From: Cellulosimicrobium cellulans
Lineage (GTDB): Bacteria; Actinomycetota; Actinomycetes; Actinomycetales; Cellulomonadaceae
Assembly (NCBI RefSeq): GCF_006539945.1
Contig: NZ_BJNZ01000009.1
Coordinates: 62,001 to 126,000, forward strand
DNA length: 64,000 nucleotides
Direction of reading: 5' to 3'
Part shown: positions 1 to 11,898 of the stretch, piece after piece
Layout: each line of letters starts with the position of its first letter
Numbering within the stretch: the stretch's first letter is position 1
Made by a program: the position numbers and the translations under genes
The notes under the pieces: model-generated
Databases searched by the model: none
What the model was told of the DNA's origin: nothing
What the model saw: only the letters and a program-made list of their open reading frames with translations

Positions 1-690
1 GGGTCGGCGCCGCTGCGGCGCTCGCTCGCGGACCCGTCGCGGTCCGGCGCGGACAAGGCGGCCCTCGTGTCCGCCGTCCTCGCGTCGGGCTTCGACGAGC
101 GGGTCGTGGACCTCGTGTCCGGCCTGGTCCGGTCCCGCTGGACCCGCGAGGGTGACCTCGCGGACGCGACCGAGCGCCTGGGCCTGGACGCGGTCCTCGC
201 GTCGGCCGAGGCCCGCGGCGCGCTGGAGAAGGTCGAGGACGAGCTGTTCCGGACCTCGCGCGCGCTCGTCGGGCAGCGCGAGGCGCGGCAGGTCCTCTCC
301 GACGACACGACCGACCCCGGGCGTCGCGCCGCGTTCGTGCACGCGCTGCTCGACGGCAAGGTCGACCGCGTCACCGAGGTGCTCGCGGTCCACGCGACGC
401 GTGCGCTGCGCGGTCGCCGGTTCGTCCCGACGCTGGGGTGGATCGGGGAGATCGCGGCCGAGCGTCGCCAGCGCCTCGTCGCCTCGGTCACGTCGGCCGC
501 GGTGCTCACGCAGGCGCAGCTCGACCGTCTCGCGGGGCTGCTCGAGCGGGCCTACGGGCGCGCCGTGCAGCTCAACGTCACCGTGGACCCCACGGTGCTC
601 GGCGGGCTGCGCGTCCAGGTGGGCGCCGACGTCGTGGACTCCACCGTGCTCTCCCGGCTCGCCGACGCCCGCCGTCGCCTCGTGAGCTGA
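1..690 (+). CDS. atpH: F1Fo ATP synthase delta subunit, 5' end outside window
   Basis: This is the C-terminal part of the delta (OSCP-like) subunit, which joins the F1 head to the peripheral stalk of the membrane ATP synthase. The reading frame is open from the first base of the window, so the start lies upstream. The visible part is about 229 residues, beginning with the [12 protein letters not shown] stretch typical of actinobacterial delta subunits. The C-terminal portion carries the usual pattern leading into [20 protein letters not shown], where delta contacts the alpha N-terminus. atpA follows after 109 bp, the normal atp operon order. Nothing looks broken. High confidence from both sequence and context. 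Confidence 0.93.
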   Translation, partial: GSAPLRRSLADPSRSGADKAALVSAVLASGFDERVVDLVSGLVRSRWTREGDLADATERLGLDAVLASAEARGALEKVEDELFRTSRALVGQREARQVLSDDTTDPGRRAAFVHALLDGKVDRVTEVLAVHATRALRGRRFVPTLGWIGEIAAERRQRLVASVTSAAVLTQAQLDRLAGLLERAYGRAVQLNVTVDPTVLGGLRVQVGADVVDSTVLSRLADARRRLVS

Positions 691-799
691 CGAGCCGACC
701 CTTCCGACCGACGACCGTCCTGCCGGCCACCGGCCGCACAACCGACAAACGTTCGACCGCACCCGAACCACGAGGTGCGGCCACGACAGGAGAAGAGCA

Positions 800-2431
800 A
801 TGGCTGAGCTGACGATCCGGCCGGAGGAGATCCGGGCCGCTCTGGACAGCTTCGTGAAGTCCTACGAGCCCGAGGGCGCCGTGTCCGAGGAGGTGGGCCG
901 GGTCACCCTGGCCGCCGACGGCATCGCCCAGGTCGAGGGTCTGCCGGGCGCGATGGCCAACGAGCTGCTGCGCTTCGAGGACGGGACCCTGGGTCTCGCC
1001 CTCACCCTCGACGTCCGTGAGATCGGTGTCGTCGTCCTCGGCGAGTTCACCGGCATCGAGGAGGGCCAGGAGGTCCGCCGGACCGGCGAGGTCCTCTCGG
1101 TCCCCGTCGGCGACGGGTACCTCGGTCGCGTCGTCGACCCGCTGGGCAACCCGATCGACGGCCTCGGCGAGGTCGCGACGGAGGGCCGCCGCGCCCTCGA
1201 GCTCCAGGCGCCCGGCGTCATGGACCGCAAGTCGGTCCACGAGCCGCTCCAGACCGGCCTCAAGGCGATCGACTCGATGATCCCGATCGGCCGCGGCCAG
1301 CGCCAGCTGATCATCGGTGACCGCCAGACGGGCAAGACGGCGATCGCGATCGACACGATCATCAACCAGAAGGCCAACTGGGAGTCGGGCGACCCCGAGA
1401 AGCAGGTCCGCTGCATCTACGTCGCCATCGGCCAGAAGGGCTCCACGATCGCGTCGGTCCGCGGCGCGCTCGAGGATGCCGGCGCGCTCGAGTACACGAC
1501 GATCGTCGCGGCTCCCGCGTCCGACCCGGCGGGCTTCAAGTACCTCGCCCCGTACACGGGCTCGGCCATCGGCCAGCACTGGATGTACGGCGGCAAGCAC
1601 GTCCTCATCGTGTTCGACGACCTGTCGAAGCAGGCCGAGGCCTACCGTGCCGTGTCGCTCCTGCTGCGCCGCCCGCCGGGCCGCGAGGCGTACCCCGGTG
1701 ACGTCTTCTACCTGCACTCCCGCCTGCTCGAGCGTTGCGCGAAGCTCTCGGACGAGCTCGGCGCCGGCTCGATGACGGGCCTGCCGGTCATCGAGACCAA
1801 GGGGAACGACGTCTCGGCGTACATCCCGACGAACGTCATCTCCATCACCGACGGCCAGATCTTCCTCCAGTCGGACCTGTTCAACGCCGACCAGCGCCCG
1901 GCCGTCGACGTCGGCATCTCGGTGTCCCGCGTCGGTGGTGCCGCGCAGGTCAAGGCGATGAAGCAGGTCTCCGGCACGCTGAAGCTCGAGCTCGCGCAGT
2001 TCCGGGCGCTCGAGGCGTTCGCGATGTTCGCGTCCGACCTCGACGCGGCGTCGCGCGGCCAGCTGAAGCGCGGTGCGGCCCTCATGGAGCTGCTCAAGCA
2101 GGGCCAGTACTCGCCGTACCCCGTCGAGGACCAGGTCGCGTCGATCTGGGCCGGCACCAAGGGCAAGATCGACGACGTCCCGGTCGAGGACGTGCGTCGC
2201 TTCGAGTCCGAGCTGCTCGACCACCTGCGCCGCAACACGGACGTCCTGTCGACGATCGCGGAGACCGGCAAGCTGTCGGACGAGACCGAGGCCCAGCTCT
2301 CCTCCGCGGTCGACGCGTTCCGCTCCGGCTTCCTCACGGGTGACGGCACGCCGCTCGTCGGTGGGGACACCGAGGACGAGGCCGAGACGGAGATCGAGCA
2401 GGAGCAGATCGTCCGGCAGAAGAGGGCCTGA
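800..2431 (+). CDS. atpA: F1Fo ATP synthase alpha subunit
   Basis: Regulatory, nucleotide-binding subunit of the F1 hexamer. The protein is 543 residues. The Walker A motif GDRQTGKT starts at about residue 173, and the alpha-family pattern [20 protein letters not shown] lies near residues 293-312. The C-terminus carries an acidic tail ([13 protein letters not shown]) after residue 520, as is common in high-GC actinobacteria. The ATG at 800 follows an AGGAGAAGA ribosome binding site at 788-796. atpG starts two bases after the stop codon, so translation is probably coupled. Length and motifs match the family. Confidence 0.98.
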   Translation: MAELTIRPEEIRAALDSFVKSYEPEGAVSEEVGRVTLAADGIAQVEGLPGAMANELLRFEDGTLGLALTLDVREIGVVVLGEFTGIEEGQEVRRTGEVLSVPVGDGYLGRVVDPLGNPIDGLGEVATEGRRALELQAPGVMDRKSVHEPLQTGLKAIDSMIPIGRGQRQLIIGDRQTGKTAIAIDTIINQKANWESGDPEKQVRCIYVAIGQKGSTIASVRGALEDAGALEYTTIVAAPASDPAGFKYLAPYTGSAIGQHWMYGGKHVLIVFDDLSKQAEAYRAVSLLLRRPPGREAYPGDVFYLHSRLLERCAKLSDELGAGSMTGLPVIETKGNDVSAYIPTNVISITDGQIFLQSDLFNADQRPAVDVGISVSRVGGAAQVKAMKQVSGTLKLELAQFRALEAFAMFASDLDAASRGQLKRGAALMELLKQGQYSPYPVEDQVASIWAGTKGKIDDVPVEDVRRFESELLDHLRRNTDVLSTIAETGKLSDETEAQLSSAVDAFRSGFLTGDGTPLVGGDTEDEAETEIEQEQIVRQKRA

Positions 2432-2433
2432 CG

Positions 2434-4903
<2,470 letters not shown>

Positions 4904-4914
4904 TCCGACGCACA

Positions 4915-4946
4915 CGCGGGGCCGGGCCGCTCGGCCCGGCCCCGCG
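4915..4946 (+). terminator. GC-rich stem-loop between atpD and atpC
   Basis: A perfect 14-bp inverted repeat (arm CGCGGGGCCGGGCC, loop GCTC) begins 11 bases after the atpD stop codon. No T-run follows it. In an operon it is more likely an attenuator or mRNA-stability element, lowering expression of the epsilon gene, than a full terminator. That role is an inference. Confidence 0.6.
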
Positions 4947-5005
4947 GGCGTCGCACCCGGACCCGGACACCACGCCGGGCATGAACCGCCCATGAAGGAG
5001 TTCCC

Positions 5006-5272
5006 GTGGCACAGCTGAACGTCGACCTCGTGGCGGCGGACCGCAAGATCTGGTCGGGCCGCGCGCAGCGGGTCACGGCCCCTGCGGCGGACGGCGAGAT
5101 CGGCATCCTCGCGGACCACTCGCCCCTGCTCTCCGTGCTGCGCGAGGGCTCGGTGCGCATCGTGGCCGAGGGTGAGACCCTCGACGTGCGCGTCAGCGGA
5201 GGGTTCCTCTCCGTCGACTCCAACCAGGTCACGATCGTCGCGGACTCGGTCGAGTCCGTACCGGCCCGCTGA
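5006..5272 (+). CDS. atpC: F1Fo ATP synthase epsilon subunit (short form)
   Basis: Epsilon couples the rotor to F1 and inhibits ATP hydrolysis. Only the N-terminal beta-sandwich is present (88 residues; MAQLNVDLVAADRKIW, then APAADGEIGILADHSPLLS). The C-terminal helical hairpin of longer bacterial epsilons is absent, as is usual in actinobacteria. The start is GTG at 5006, fixed by an AAGGAG ribosome binding site at 4995-5000. It ends the ATP synthase operon; a DUF2550 gene follows after 13 bases. Confidence 0.96.
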   Translation: MAQLNVDLVAADRKIWSGRAQRVTAPAADGEIGILADHSPLLSVLREGSVRIVAEGETLDVRVSGGFLSVDSNQVTIVADSVESVPAR

Positions 5273-5285
5273 CCCTCGCACGACC

Positions 5286-5702
5286 ATGACGCCCCTGGCC
5301 TGGCTCGCGATCGGACTGCTCGTCCTCGTCCTTCTCGCGATCGGGCTGGGGGCGTGGCGTCTGCGCGCCCTGTCCCACCGCGTCGGCTCGTTCGAGTGCG
5401 GTGCACGGCGCGCGGGCGCGGCCGGTGCGCCCTGGGTCGCGGGCATCGCGCACTACGGCGTCGGTCGTATCGACTGGTGGCGGCTGTGGTCGGTGTCGAT
5501 CCGCCCCGCCCGGACGTGGTCCCGCTACGACCTCGTCATCGCGGGCCGCGAGCCGTTCGTCGGCGACGGCCCCGACACCTACCTCGTCCGGTGCCGCTAC
5601 CACGGCCAGGAGTTCGAGCTCACGATGTCGCGCGCCGCGTACGAGGGGCTCGCCTCCTGGCTGGAGGCCGCGCCGCCCGGTCGGCGCGACGTCGTCGTCT
5701 GA
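5286..5702 (+). CDS. DUF2550 family membrane protein
   Basis: A 138-residue protein with one N-terminal membrane segment (about residues 4-22, LAWLAIGLLVLVLLAIGLGAW). The DUF2550 pattern follows: SHRVGSFECG, then GVGRIDWWRLWSVSIRPARTWSR and the C-terminal RCRYHGQEFELTMS. DUF2550 genes commonly sit directly behind atpC in actinobacteria, and that position is kept here. The ATG at 5286 is 13 bases after the atpC stop, so it is probably in the same transcript. Function is unknown. Confidence 0.88.
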   Translation: MTPLAWLAIGLLVLVLLAIGLGAWRLRALSHRVGSFECGARRAGAAGAPWVAGIAHYGVGRIDWWRLWSVSIRPARTWSRYDLVIAGREPFVGDGPDTYLVRCRYHGQEFELTMSRAAYEGLASWLEAAPPGRRDVVV

Positions 5703-5766
5703 GGCGTCGCCCGTGGGCTGACGCCGCGTCCCGGACCGCCCACCACCGACCCGGAGGACCTGCCTC

Positions 5767-6462
5767 ATGCGTCTCGTCGTCGCCCGCTGCTCCGCCCGCT
5801 ACACCGGCCGTCTCTCGGCCCACCTGCCGCTCGCGACGCGCGTGCTCATCGTCAAGGCCGACGGGAGCGTGCTGCTGCACTCCGACGGCGGCTCGTACAA
5901 GCCCCTCAACTGGATGAGCCCTCCGTGCTCGCTCGCGGTCCGTGAGCCGTCCGAGGAGGCCCGCGATCGCGGCGTGACCGAGGTCTGGGCCGTCCAGCAC
6001 ACGAAGAGCGACGACCGCCTGGAGATCGAGCTCCACGAGGTCCAGCACGACAGCTCGCACGAGCTGGGCATCGACCCGGGCCTCGTCAAGGACGGTGTGG
6101 AAGCGCACCTCCAGGAGATGCTCGCCGCGCAGATCGAGCTGCTCGGCTCGGGGCACACGCTCGTGCGCCGCGAGTACCCGACCGCGATCGGCCCCGTGGA
6201 CATCCTCGCCAAGGACGCGAGCGGCGCGACGGTCGCCGTCGAGATCAAGCGCCGGGGCGACATCGACGGTGTCGAGCAGCTCACCCGCTACCTCGAGCTG
6301 CTCAACCGCGACCCGCTCCTCGCCCCCGTGCGCGGCGTGTTCGCCGCGCAGGAGATCAAGCCGCAGGCGCGCGTCCTCGCGACGGACCGGGGGATCGGCT
6401 GCCTCGTGCTCGACTACGACGCGATGCGCGGCGTCGACGACGTGGACTCCCGTCTCTTCTGA
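5767..6462 (+). CDS. nucS: Mismatch-specific endonuclease NucS/EndoMS
   Basis: NucS cuts both strands at G-T and related mismatches and underlies the non-canonical mismatch repair of actinobacteria and archaea, working with the beta clamp. The 231-residue protein has the N-terminal dimerisation domain ([20 protein letters not shown]...) and a C-terminal RecB-like nuclease domain. The nuclease motif GPVDILAKD...[10 protein letters not shown] supplies an Asp at about residue 145 and an E-x-K at 159-161. An AGGAC element lies 8 bases before the ATG. The gene sits next to the ATP synthase operon, a frequent actinobacterial arrangement. Confidence 0.95.
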   Translation: MRLVVARCSARYTGRLSAHLPLATRVLIVKADGSVLLHSDGGSYKPLNWMSPPCSLAVREPSEEARDRGVTEVWAVQHTKSDDRLEIELHEVQHDSSHELGIDPGLVKDGVEAHLQEMLAAQIELLGSGHTLVRREYPTAIGPVDILAKDASGATVAVEIKRRGDIDGVEQLTRYLELLNRDPLLAPVRGVFAAQEIKPQARVLATDRGIGCLVLDYDAMRGVDDVDSRLF

Positions 6463-6498
6463 GGAGCCGGTCCTCTGGGTCGGGAGCCGCTCGCCCCG

Positions 6499-6555
6499 CG
6501 AGCAGGCGGTCGTGACCCGTCCTCGCAGCGGGGACGTGCCTCGACCGCCTGCTCG
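6499..6555. terminator. Long stem-loop between convergent genes
   Basis: CGAGCAGGCGGTCG at 6499-6512 pairs perfectly with 6542-6555 across a 29-base loop that contains its own small hairpin (CGTCC/GGACG). It lies between the stops of nucS (+) and the secreted glycosidase (-), so it can serve as a bidirectional terminator. Confidence 0.6.
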
Positions 6556-6586
6556 GGCAGCCGCGATCGTGGGACCTGCCGGCCGG

Positions 6587-9500
6587 TCAGCAGGCGAGGG
6601 CCGCGAACGGTGCCGCGTGCTCGGTGACCCGCCCCGCCGCGTCGGTCACCCGGACGGACGCCGTGCCCGCCGCGAGCGACGCGGCGCCCGCGGAGAACGA
6701 CTGGTAGGCGTTGGCGCCCGGGGCGACTCCCGTGACCGTGCGCGACCCGAACGGCGTCACGAGCTCGACGTCCACCGGGTCGCCCGCCCCGGCGCTGCCC
6801 GTCCCGACGTACGACGCCCGGACCGCGACGTACGCCGTGCCGGCGAGGCAGCGCGGCACCGCGGTGACGTCCACCTGGGGCGCGGGCACGTCGGTGGAGC
6901 GGGACCGCACCTCGAACGACGCGACGCTCACCGTGCCGCGGTCGGCCCGGAAGCCGATCGTGGGCAGGAGCCCGGCGAGCACGTCCGGGTCGGACGTGTC
7001 GAGCGCGCCGCCGGTGGTCGTGCCGCCGTACCAGGTCCACGCGCCGTCCTCCTCGGCGAACACGTCGACGCGCGCGCCGTTCACCTGGAGGGCGATCCGG
7101 TCGCCGGGGCCGTAGCCCCGCAGGCCGAAGTAGGGTGACGACCCGTCCGCGCCCCCGACGTAGTCGAGGCCCGAGGCGACGTTCGTGTGGTTGAACCACG
7201 CGAGCGCGTAGGTGCGGTCCGCCGCGGCGAGGCCGAGGAACAGCGAGTCCTCCTGCGTGCCCGCGCCGGAGAACGCGCCGATCTCCGCGATGACCACGGA
7301 CGACGACGTCACGCGGGCCGTGCGGTGCCCGTACAGCCCCCAGTAGCGCGCGTCGCCGGACGCGGCGAGCACCCCGTCCCCGGCCGCGACGGCGGGCAGT
7401 GCCTCGCCGGAGGGTCGCAGCGTCGTCCAGTCGGCGGCCGTGTCGGCGTCGAAGTCGTCGTGCAGCACGACGTCGTCGTACCAGGCCGGGTCGAACGCCA
7501 GCCGGGCGGTCGTCGTCGCGCGTGCCTCCTCGGGCGTGCTCGGCCCGCCCCAGCGCACGACGGCGCCGATCCGCGCCTCGCTGCCGGGGACGGCGTCGGG
7601 CCCGGGTGTGACGTCCCACGACCGGGTCGCCCGGTCCCACGCGCCGAGGTCGAGCGGGCCTGCCTCGCCCACGGCGACGGCCGTCCAGCCTGCCGGGAGC
7701 TCGGGCGTGACCTCGGCGCCGACGACGACGTCGTCGCGCGTCGAGATCGTCACGTCGACGCGCGAGGCGTGACCGACGGCGGGCTCCGCGGCCTCGACGC
7801 GTGCCGAGACGGCGCGTGACACGGGGCTCCAGGACTCGAGCTCGGTCACCCCGACGGACTTCCCGGGCGCGGCGTCGAACGTGAGACGGTAGCTCGTCGT
7901 CTCGAGCGGCGGGAACGTGATGCGGTTCAGGCCGTTGCCGACGGGCTGCTCGGGCACGCGCGTCTGGTCGGGGACGACCTGCCAGGCCGCGCCGTCCCAG
8001 TACTCGAGCTCGTAGCCGGCGGCGGGCTGGACGGCGTCGGCGTCCTGGTAGCCGTGGAAGCGGACGTCGCCGATCGTCGTCGGCTCGGCGAACTCGACGC
8101 CGACCCAGTCGCGGGCGTTCGGCGAGGAGTAGCTGGACCAGCGGGTGTTCTGCGGCACCTCGTCGTACCAGACCTTGCCGTCGAGGACCCGCCACGCGTC
8201 GTCGTAGCGCCACGTGTACGACGCGACGGGTCGCGGGTAGGCGTTCTTGAGCGGGTTCGCCGACGTGTTGACCGCGTGGGGGAGGCGCTGCGGCTCGCCG
8301 CTCGGCACCGGCACCTCGAGCGGGTCGGCGCCCTCGGCGAGCGCGTCGGCGTCGGCGTGCAGCAGCTGCTCGCCGTCGAGGTAGACGCGCAGGCCAGGGC
8401 CTGCCCCGTAGCGTGAGCCGTCGCGGTCGAACAGGACCGTGACGTTGCGCCCGTGGTACGGCACGTTCTCCGCGGCGAACCAGTCCCAGTCGGCGGGCAC
8501 GAGCGGGTCGAGCACGAGCGAGTCGTCGGACTGCGGCTGGAGGCCGAGGAGGTCCTGGAGCACGAGGTCCACGTAGCTGGAGTGCAGGTAGTCCTCGGAG
8601 TGGTTGCTCCCGTCGTAGATCCAGCGGTCCTCGTCGGGGTGGTGCGCCTCGGCGACGTACGGCTCGCCGTCGCGGAACTGCGTGCGGACGTAGGTGTCGA
8701 ACAGGTCGAGGTAGTCCGCGCGCGTGAGGTCGCCCGCGGCGTCGTCGCGCAGCGCCGTCGCGACACCGTCGAGCGTGAGCGACGTCGAGAACGGCCACGA
8801 CGGCCCGTCCCACTTGCAGCAGCCCTGGTCGGACGAGCGCCAGAAGTCGGGGGAGCGGCGCTCGGTCACCGTCGGGCCGTACGGCGCCGCGAACCCCTGC
8901 GGGTCGAGGAGCTGGTCGAGGGCGACGGCCTGCTCGGGCGTGGCGAGACCGAACTTCCACGGGACGAACCCGACGTCGAGCCGGTCGCGCAGCCGCTCGT
9001 GGTCGGGGTTCTCCCAGTCCACGACGTCGTAGAAGAAGTCGCGCTCGTCGTCCCAGAGGTAGGTGTCCACGGCCTCGCGCAGCGCGGCGGCGCGGTCGCG
9101 GTACTCCGTCGCGGTCGCCTCGTCGCCGTCGAGGGTCGCGACCTCGGCGAGCGCGAGCATGTCGCCGTAGAGGTAGGCGTTGATCGACGGCCGGAACGTG
9201 TGGCGGCCCGCGTAGTCGCGGTCGGTCACGTACGACGCGGGCGAGCTCTCCTTGGCGTCGTACTCGGGCGTCTGCCAGTAGAGCCCGAGGTCGGCGTCGA
9301 ACTGGTTCGCCCAGTCCTCGACGAAGGTCTCGAGCTCGGGCTGGAGCGAGCGCAGACGGTCGAGGTTCCCGGTGACCTTCGCGCGCTCGACGATCGCGGT
9401 GACCGCCCAGAAGGAGTACTGGTGCGCCCAGTCGGCGGCCTCGGGGTTCTGCGCGGGCTCGATCTGGCCGGGGCCGGTGAGCCAGTAGTCCTCGTAGTCG

Positions 9501-9964
9501 TCGAGGTAGCGCTGGTCGCGCAGCCAGCGGCCCTCGGCGAGCTGGTGGCCCGCCGCGGCGTTGATCGCCTGGTAGGGCGCGGCGTAGCCGCAGCAGTCGA
9601 GGAACTCCGTAAGCACCCAGCCGGTGCCGGGCTCGGTGTAGCGGAGGTGCTCCTTGAGCACGCGCCAGCGGTAGTAGTAGACCGCCTCGGCGTCCGCGTC
9701 GGGGAGGTCCACGACGGGGACGTTGGCCGCGTACCAGTCGGGGTCGGCGTAGCCGTCGAGCTTCTCGCGGACGTCGACGAACGAGGTCCCCGGCCCGACC
9801 TCGGGCCGGTCGAGGGGCGTCGTCGGGTCGACGGACGTGGCGGTCGGGGCCGTGTCCGGGTCAGCCGTGGAGGTCGGCGGGGACGCGACCGCGGGCGCCG
9901 CGAGGGCGAGAGACAGGAGGCCGGAGGCGAGCGCCAGGGCGCCTGTCGAGCGTGGTCGTCGCAT
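6587..9964 (-). CDS. Secreted multidomain glycosidase, (alpha/alpha)6 catalytic domain plus discoidin-like domain
   Basis: A large exported protein of 1125 residues. A signal peptide is clear (MRRPRSTGALALASGLLSLA, cleavage near AVA-SPP at about residue 28). Residues about 85-560 look like an (alpha/alpha)6 six-hairpin glycosidase of the MGH1/GH63-like group, with repeated acidic and aromatic patches (QYSFWAVTAIVERAKVTGN, DGPSWPFSTSLTLDGV, YDGSNHSEDYLHSSYVD). A discoidin/F5-8-type carbohydrate-binding domain follows (about 610-760, YTWRYDDAWRVLDGKVWYDE), then a NEW3-like linker near 770-860, a laminin-G/concanavalin-like region, and a Cys-containing C-terminal domain. The chosen ATG sits just before the signal peptide; an upstream extension in the same frame is not signal-like. 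The substrate cannot be deduced. The gene diverges from a TetR gene. Confidence 0.75.
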   Translation of the reverse strand: MRRPRSTGALALASGLLSLALAAPAVASPPTSTADPDTAPTATSVDPTTPLDRPEVGPGTSFVDVREKLDGYADPDWYAANVPVVDLPDADAEAVYYYRWRVLKEHLRYTEPGTGWVLTEFLDCCGYAAPYQAINAAAGHQLAEGRWLRDQRYLDDYEDYWLTGPGQIEPAQNPEAADWAHQYSFWAVTAIVERAKVTGNLDRLRSLQPELETFVEDWANQFDADLGLYWQTPEYDAKESSPASYVTDRDYAGRHTFRPSINAYLYGDMLALAEVATLDGDEATATEYRDRAAALREAVDTYLWDDERDFFYDVVDWENPDHERLRDRLDVGFVPWKFGLATPEQAVALDQLLDPQGFAAPYGPTVTERRSPDFWRSSDQGCCKWDGPSWPFSTSLTLDGVATALRDDAAGDLTRADYLDLFDTYVRTQFRDGEPYVAEAHHPDEDRWIYDGSNHSEDYLHSSYVDLVLQDLLGLQPQSDDSLVLDPLVPADWDWFAAENVPYHGRNVTVLFDRDGSRYGAGPGLRVYLDGEQLLHADADALAEGADPLEVPVPSGEPQRLPHAVNTSANPLKNAYPRPVASYTWRYDDAWRVLDGKVWYDEVPQNTRWSSYSSPNARDWVGVEFAEPTTIGDVRFHGYQDADAVQPAAGYELEYWDGAAWQVVPDQTRVPEQPVGNGLNRITFPPLETTSYRLTFDAAPGKSVGVTELESWSPVSRAVSARVEAAEPAVGHASRVDVTISTRDDVVVGAEVTPELPAGWTAVAVGEAGPLDLGAWDRATRSWDVTPGPDAVPGSEARIGAVVRWGGPSTPEEARATTTARLAFDPAWYDDVVLHDDFDADTAADWTTLRPSGEALPAVAAGDGVLAASGDARYWGLYGHRTARVTSSSVVIAEIGAFSGAGTQEDSLFLGLAAADRTYALAWFNHTNVASGLDYVGGADGSSPYFGLRGYGPGDRIALQVNGARVDVFAEEDGAWTWYGGTTTGGALDTSDPDVLAGLLPTIGFRADRGTVSVASFEVRSRSTDVPAPQVDVTAVPRCLAGTAYVAVRASYVGTGSAGAGDPVDVELVTPFGSRTVTGVAPGANAYQSFSAGAASLAAGTASVRVTDAAGRVTEHAAPFAALAC

Positions 9965-10120
9965 GCGTGTCCTTCGTCGTCGAAGAGCGGGTCCCACGTG
10001 GTCCAGGGCATGGGGGACCTGACTGCGCTGTCGCGCCACACATTCCCACAAGAGCTAACAGAAAACAACAGGCGTCGGCGGCGACCTCCCTCGCCCGCCT
10101 GCCGGGCCGGCTCCATGGTA

Positions 10121-10142
10121 AGTTTTGAACATGTTCAAAACT
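10121..10142. promoter_or_regulatory. Perfect 22-bp palindromic operator before TetR gene
   Basis: Half-site AGTTTTGAACA followed immediately by its exact reverse complement. It is the most AT-rich stretch of the region and lies 11 bases before the TetR start codon. The size and symmetry fit an autoregulatory TetR-family operator. The same intergenic region serves the divergent glycosidase, which it might also control. Confidence 0.7.
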
Positions 10143-10153
10143 GGTGGCGTCGC

Positions 10154-10885
10154 ATGAGTGCGACGCCCAAGGCTGAGCGCACACGCGCGCACCTGCGCGA
10201 CGTCGCGGTCCGGATGCTGCGGGACGTCGGGTACGAGCGGACGACCATGCGCGCGGTGGCCGCCGAGGCCGGCGTGAGCACGGGGAACGCGTACTACCAC
10301 TTCCCGTCCAAGGGCGCGCTCGTCCAAGAGCTCTACCTCGAGGTGCAGCGCGAGCACGCCGAGCGCGCGGCGCCCGTGCTCGCCGCGGGCGGCTCGCTCG
10401 CGGACCGGCTGCGCGGCGTCTGGGGGGCGTCGGTCGACGCGTTCGCCCCCTTCCACGCGTTCGGCGGCGAGTTCGTCTCGGTCGCGATCCGCCCCGGCTC
10501 GGACGCCAGCCCCTTCTCCGCGGCCTCCGCCGCGTCGCGCGACCTCTCGCGCGCGCTCTTCGACGAGGTCGTCGCCGGGACGTCGACGCGCATCCCCGCA
10601 CACCTGCGCGCCCAGCTCCCCGAGCTGCTGTGGCTCGCCCAGCTCGGCATCACGCTCTTCTGGGTCCACGACACCTCGCCCGGGTTCGCGCGCACCCGCC
10701 GGCTCGTCGACGGCGGCGCGGCGCTCGTCGGCAGTCTCGTCCGGCTCGCGCGGCTGCCCGTCGCGCGCGGCGTGGTCGACGACGTCCTGCGCCTCGTGCG
10801 CTCGGTCCACCCCGGCGCGGAGGCGTCCCCCGCGTCGGACGAGGGCCCTCGCGAGCGCGAGACGGCAGCGCAGGGAGACACGTGA
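10154..10885 (+). CDS. TetR/AcrR family transcriptional regulator
   Basis: A 243-residue repressor. The N-terminal helix-turn-helix (TTMRAVAAEAGVSTGNAYYHFPSKGALVQELY, about residues 30-62) is textbook TetR, with the YYHF recognition helix. The remaining all-alpha region is the ligand-binding and dimerisation domain; its ligand is unknown. The ATG at 10154 gives MSATPKAERTRAHL and lies just downstream of a perfect palindrome. The stop codon overlaps the next start (GTGA), so it is translationally coupled to a YndJ-like membrane protein. The operon probably responds to a small molecule or membrane stress, but that is inference. Confidence 0.9.
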   Translation: MSATPKAERTRAHLRDVAVRMLRDVGYERTTMRAVAAEAGVSTGNAYYHFPSKGALVQELYLEVQREHAERAAPVLAAGGSLADRLRGVWGASVDAFAPFHAFGGEFVSVAIRPGSDASPFSAASAASRDLSRALFDEVVAGTSTRIPAHLRAQLPELLWLAQLGITLFWVHDTSPGFARTRRLVDGGAALVGSLVRLARLPVARGVVDDVLRLVRSVHPGAEASPASDEGPRERETAAQGDT

Positions 10886-11898
10886 GCCCCGCGGGTGCGG
10901 CCCTCGTCTCGGGGCTCGTGGTCCTCGGCATGGTCGTGGTCCTGCCGCTCGGCCTCCGTCTCCTCGGGCCCGACGTCGTCCCCTCGCCACGCCGCGCCGT
11001 GTGGCCCCTCGCCGGGCTCGCCGGGGCAGCGAGCCTCGTCGTCCCGCGCGGGACGCCGTCCGCCCTCCTCGCGCTCGTCTTCGCCGTGGCGACCGCGGTG
11101 CTCGCCCTCGCCGGCGCACGTCTGGCTGTGCGCACGGTGCACGACGTCCGCCCCGGGCGGGTCGCCGCGGCAGCCCTCGCCGCGCGCGCGGCGACCGTGA
11201 CCGCGCTGGCCATGCCCGCGGTGGGCGCGAGCGCGCTCGTCGCCGAGCGTGCCGGGTGGGGGCTCCTCGGGTTCTCCGGGACGTACCTCGCGCTCACGGT
11301 CCCGCACATGCTCTACGCCGGGTTCGGCGCGGCACTGATCGCGGGCACGGTCGCGCGCCTCGCCGCCACCGACCGGCTCGCGGTCGCCGGAGCGTGGGGC
11401 GTGCCGCTCGGGACGGTGCTCGTGCTGGTCGGCTACTTCGTCGGCGACGTCGCCGAGCTCGTCGGCGCGGGAGTGCTCACGCTCGCCCTGTGGGCGACGG
11501 CGGTCGCGGCGGGCCGCTCGCTCGCTCGATCCTCCCGTCCGGCGCGAGCGGCTGGAGGCGGGCATCTCGCCGCTCCCCGGGGCCCGGCGAGCACGGCGGG
11601 CGCCCGTGCGCTGCTCGGCACGGGTGCGGTCGTCGTCGCCCTGTCGATGCTGCTCGCGCTCTGGTGGGCCGGGGGCGAGGCGCTCGGGTTCGCGCACCCG
11701 AGCCTCGACGTCATGGCGGCCACGCACGGCGTCGCGAACGCGCTCGGCTTCGTGCTGTGCACGCTCCTCGGCTTGCGGGTCCTCGCGGCCCGGCCGGCGC
11801 TCCCGCCCGAGGGGGATGGCTCGGACGAGGAGCGCCGCGACGGAGGACAGGACACGACACGCGGGCCCGGACGGGCCCCGGAGGGGAGAGCGGCATGA
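10882..11898 (+). CDS. YndJ-like integral membrane protein
   Basis: A 338-residue hydrophobic protein with about eight to nine predicted membrane segments (for example SGLVVLGMVVVLPLGLRLLG near the N-terminus and GTVLVLVGYFVGDVAELVGAG in the middle). The motif HGVANALGFVLCTLLGLRVL near residues 290-310 is typical of YndJ-family proteins, whose function is not established. The GTG at 10882 overlaps the TetR stop, and the stop overlaps the start of the DUF1990 gene, so three genes are translated as one coupled unit. Known YndJ genes are often paired with DUF1990 genes. Confidence 0.8.
   Translation: MSPAGAALVSGLVVLGMVVVLPLGLRLLGPDVVPSPRRAVWPLAGLAGAASLVVPRGTPSALLALVFAVATAVLALAGARLAVRTVHDVRPGRVAAAALAARAATVTALAMPAVGASALVAERAGWGLLGFSGTYLALTVPHMLYAGFGAALIAGTVARLAATDRLAVAGAWGVPLGTVLVLVGYFVGDVAELVGAGVLTLALWATAVAAGRSLARSSRPARAAGGGHLAAPRGPASTAGARALLGTGAVVVALSMLLALWWAGGEALGFAHPSLDVMAATHGVANALGFVLCTLLGLRVLAARPALPPEGDGSDEERRDGGQDTTRGPGRAPEGRAA

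Noticed and set aside
578-2224. Long antisense open frames across atpA and most other genes
   Set aside because: They mirror the third-position GC bias of the real genes, are Arg/Ala/Pro-rich without motifs, and lack ribosome binding sites.
10182-11119. Arginine-rich open frames opposite the TetR and YndJ-like genes
   Set aside because: Low-complexity shadows of conserved plus-strand genes.
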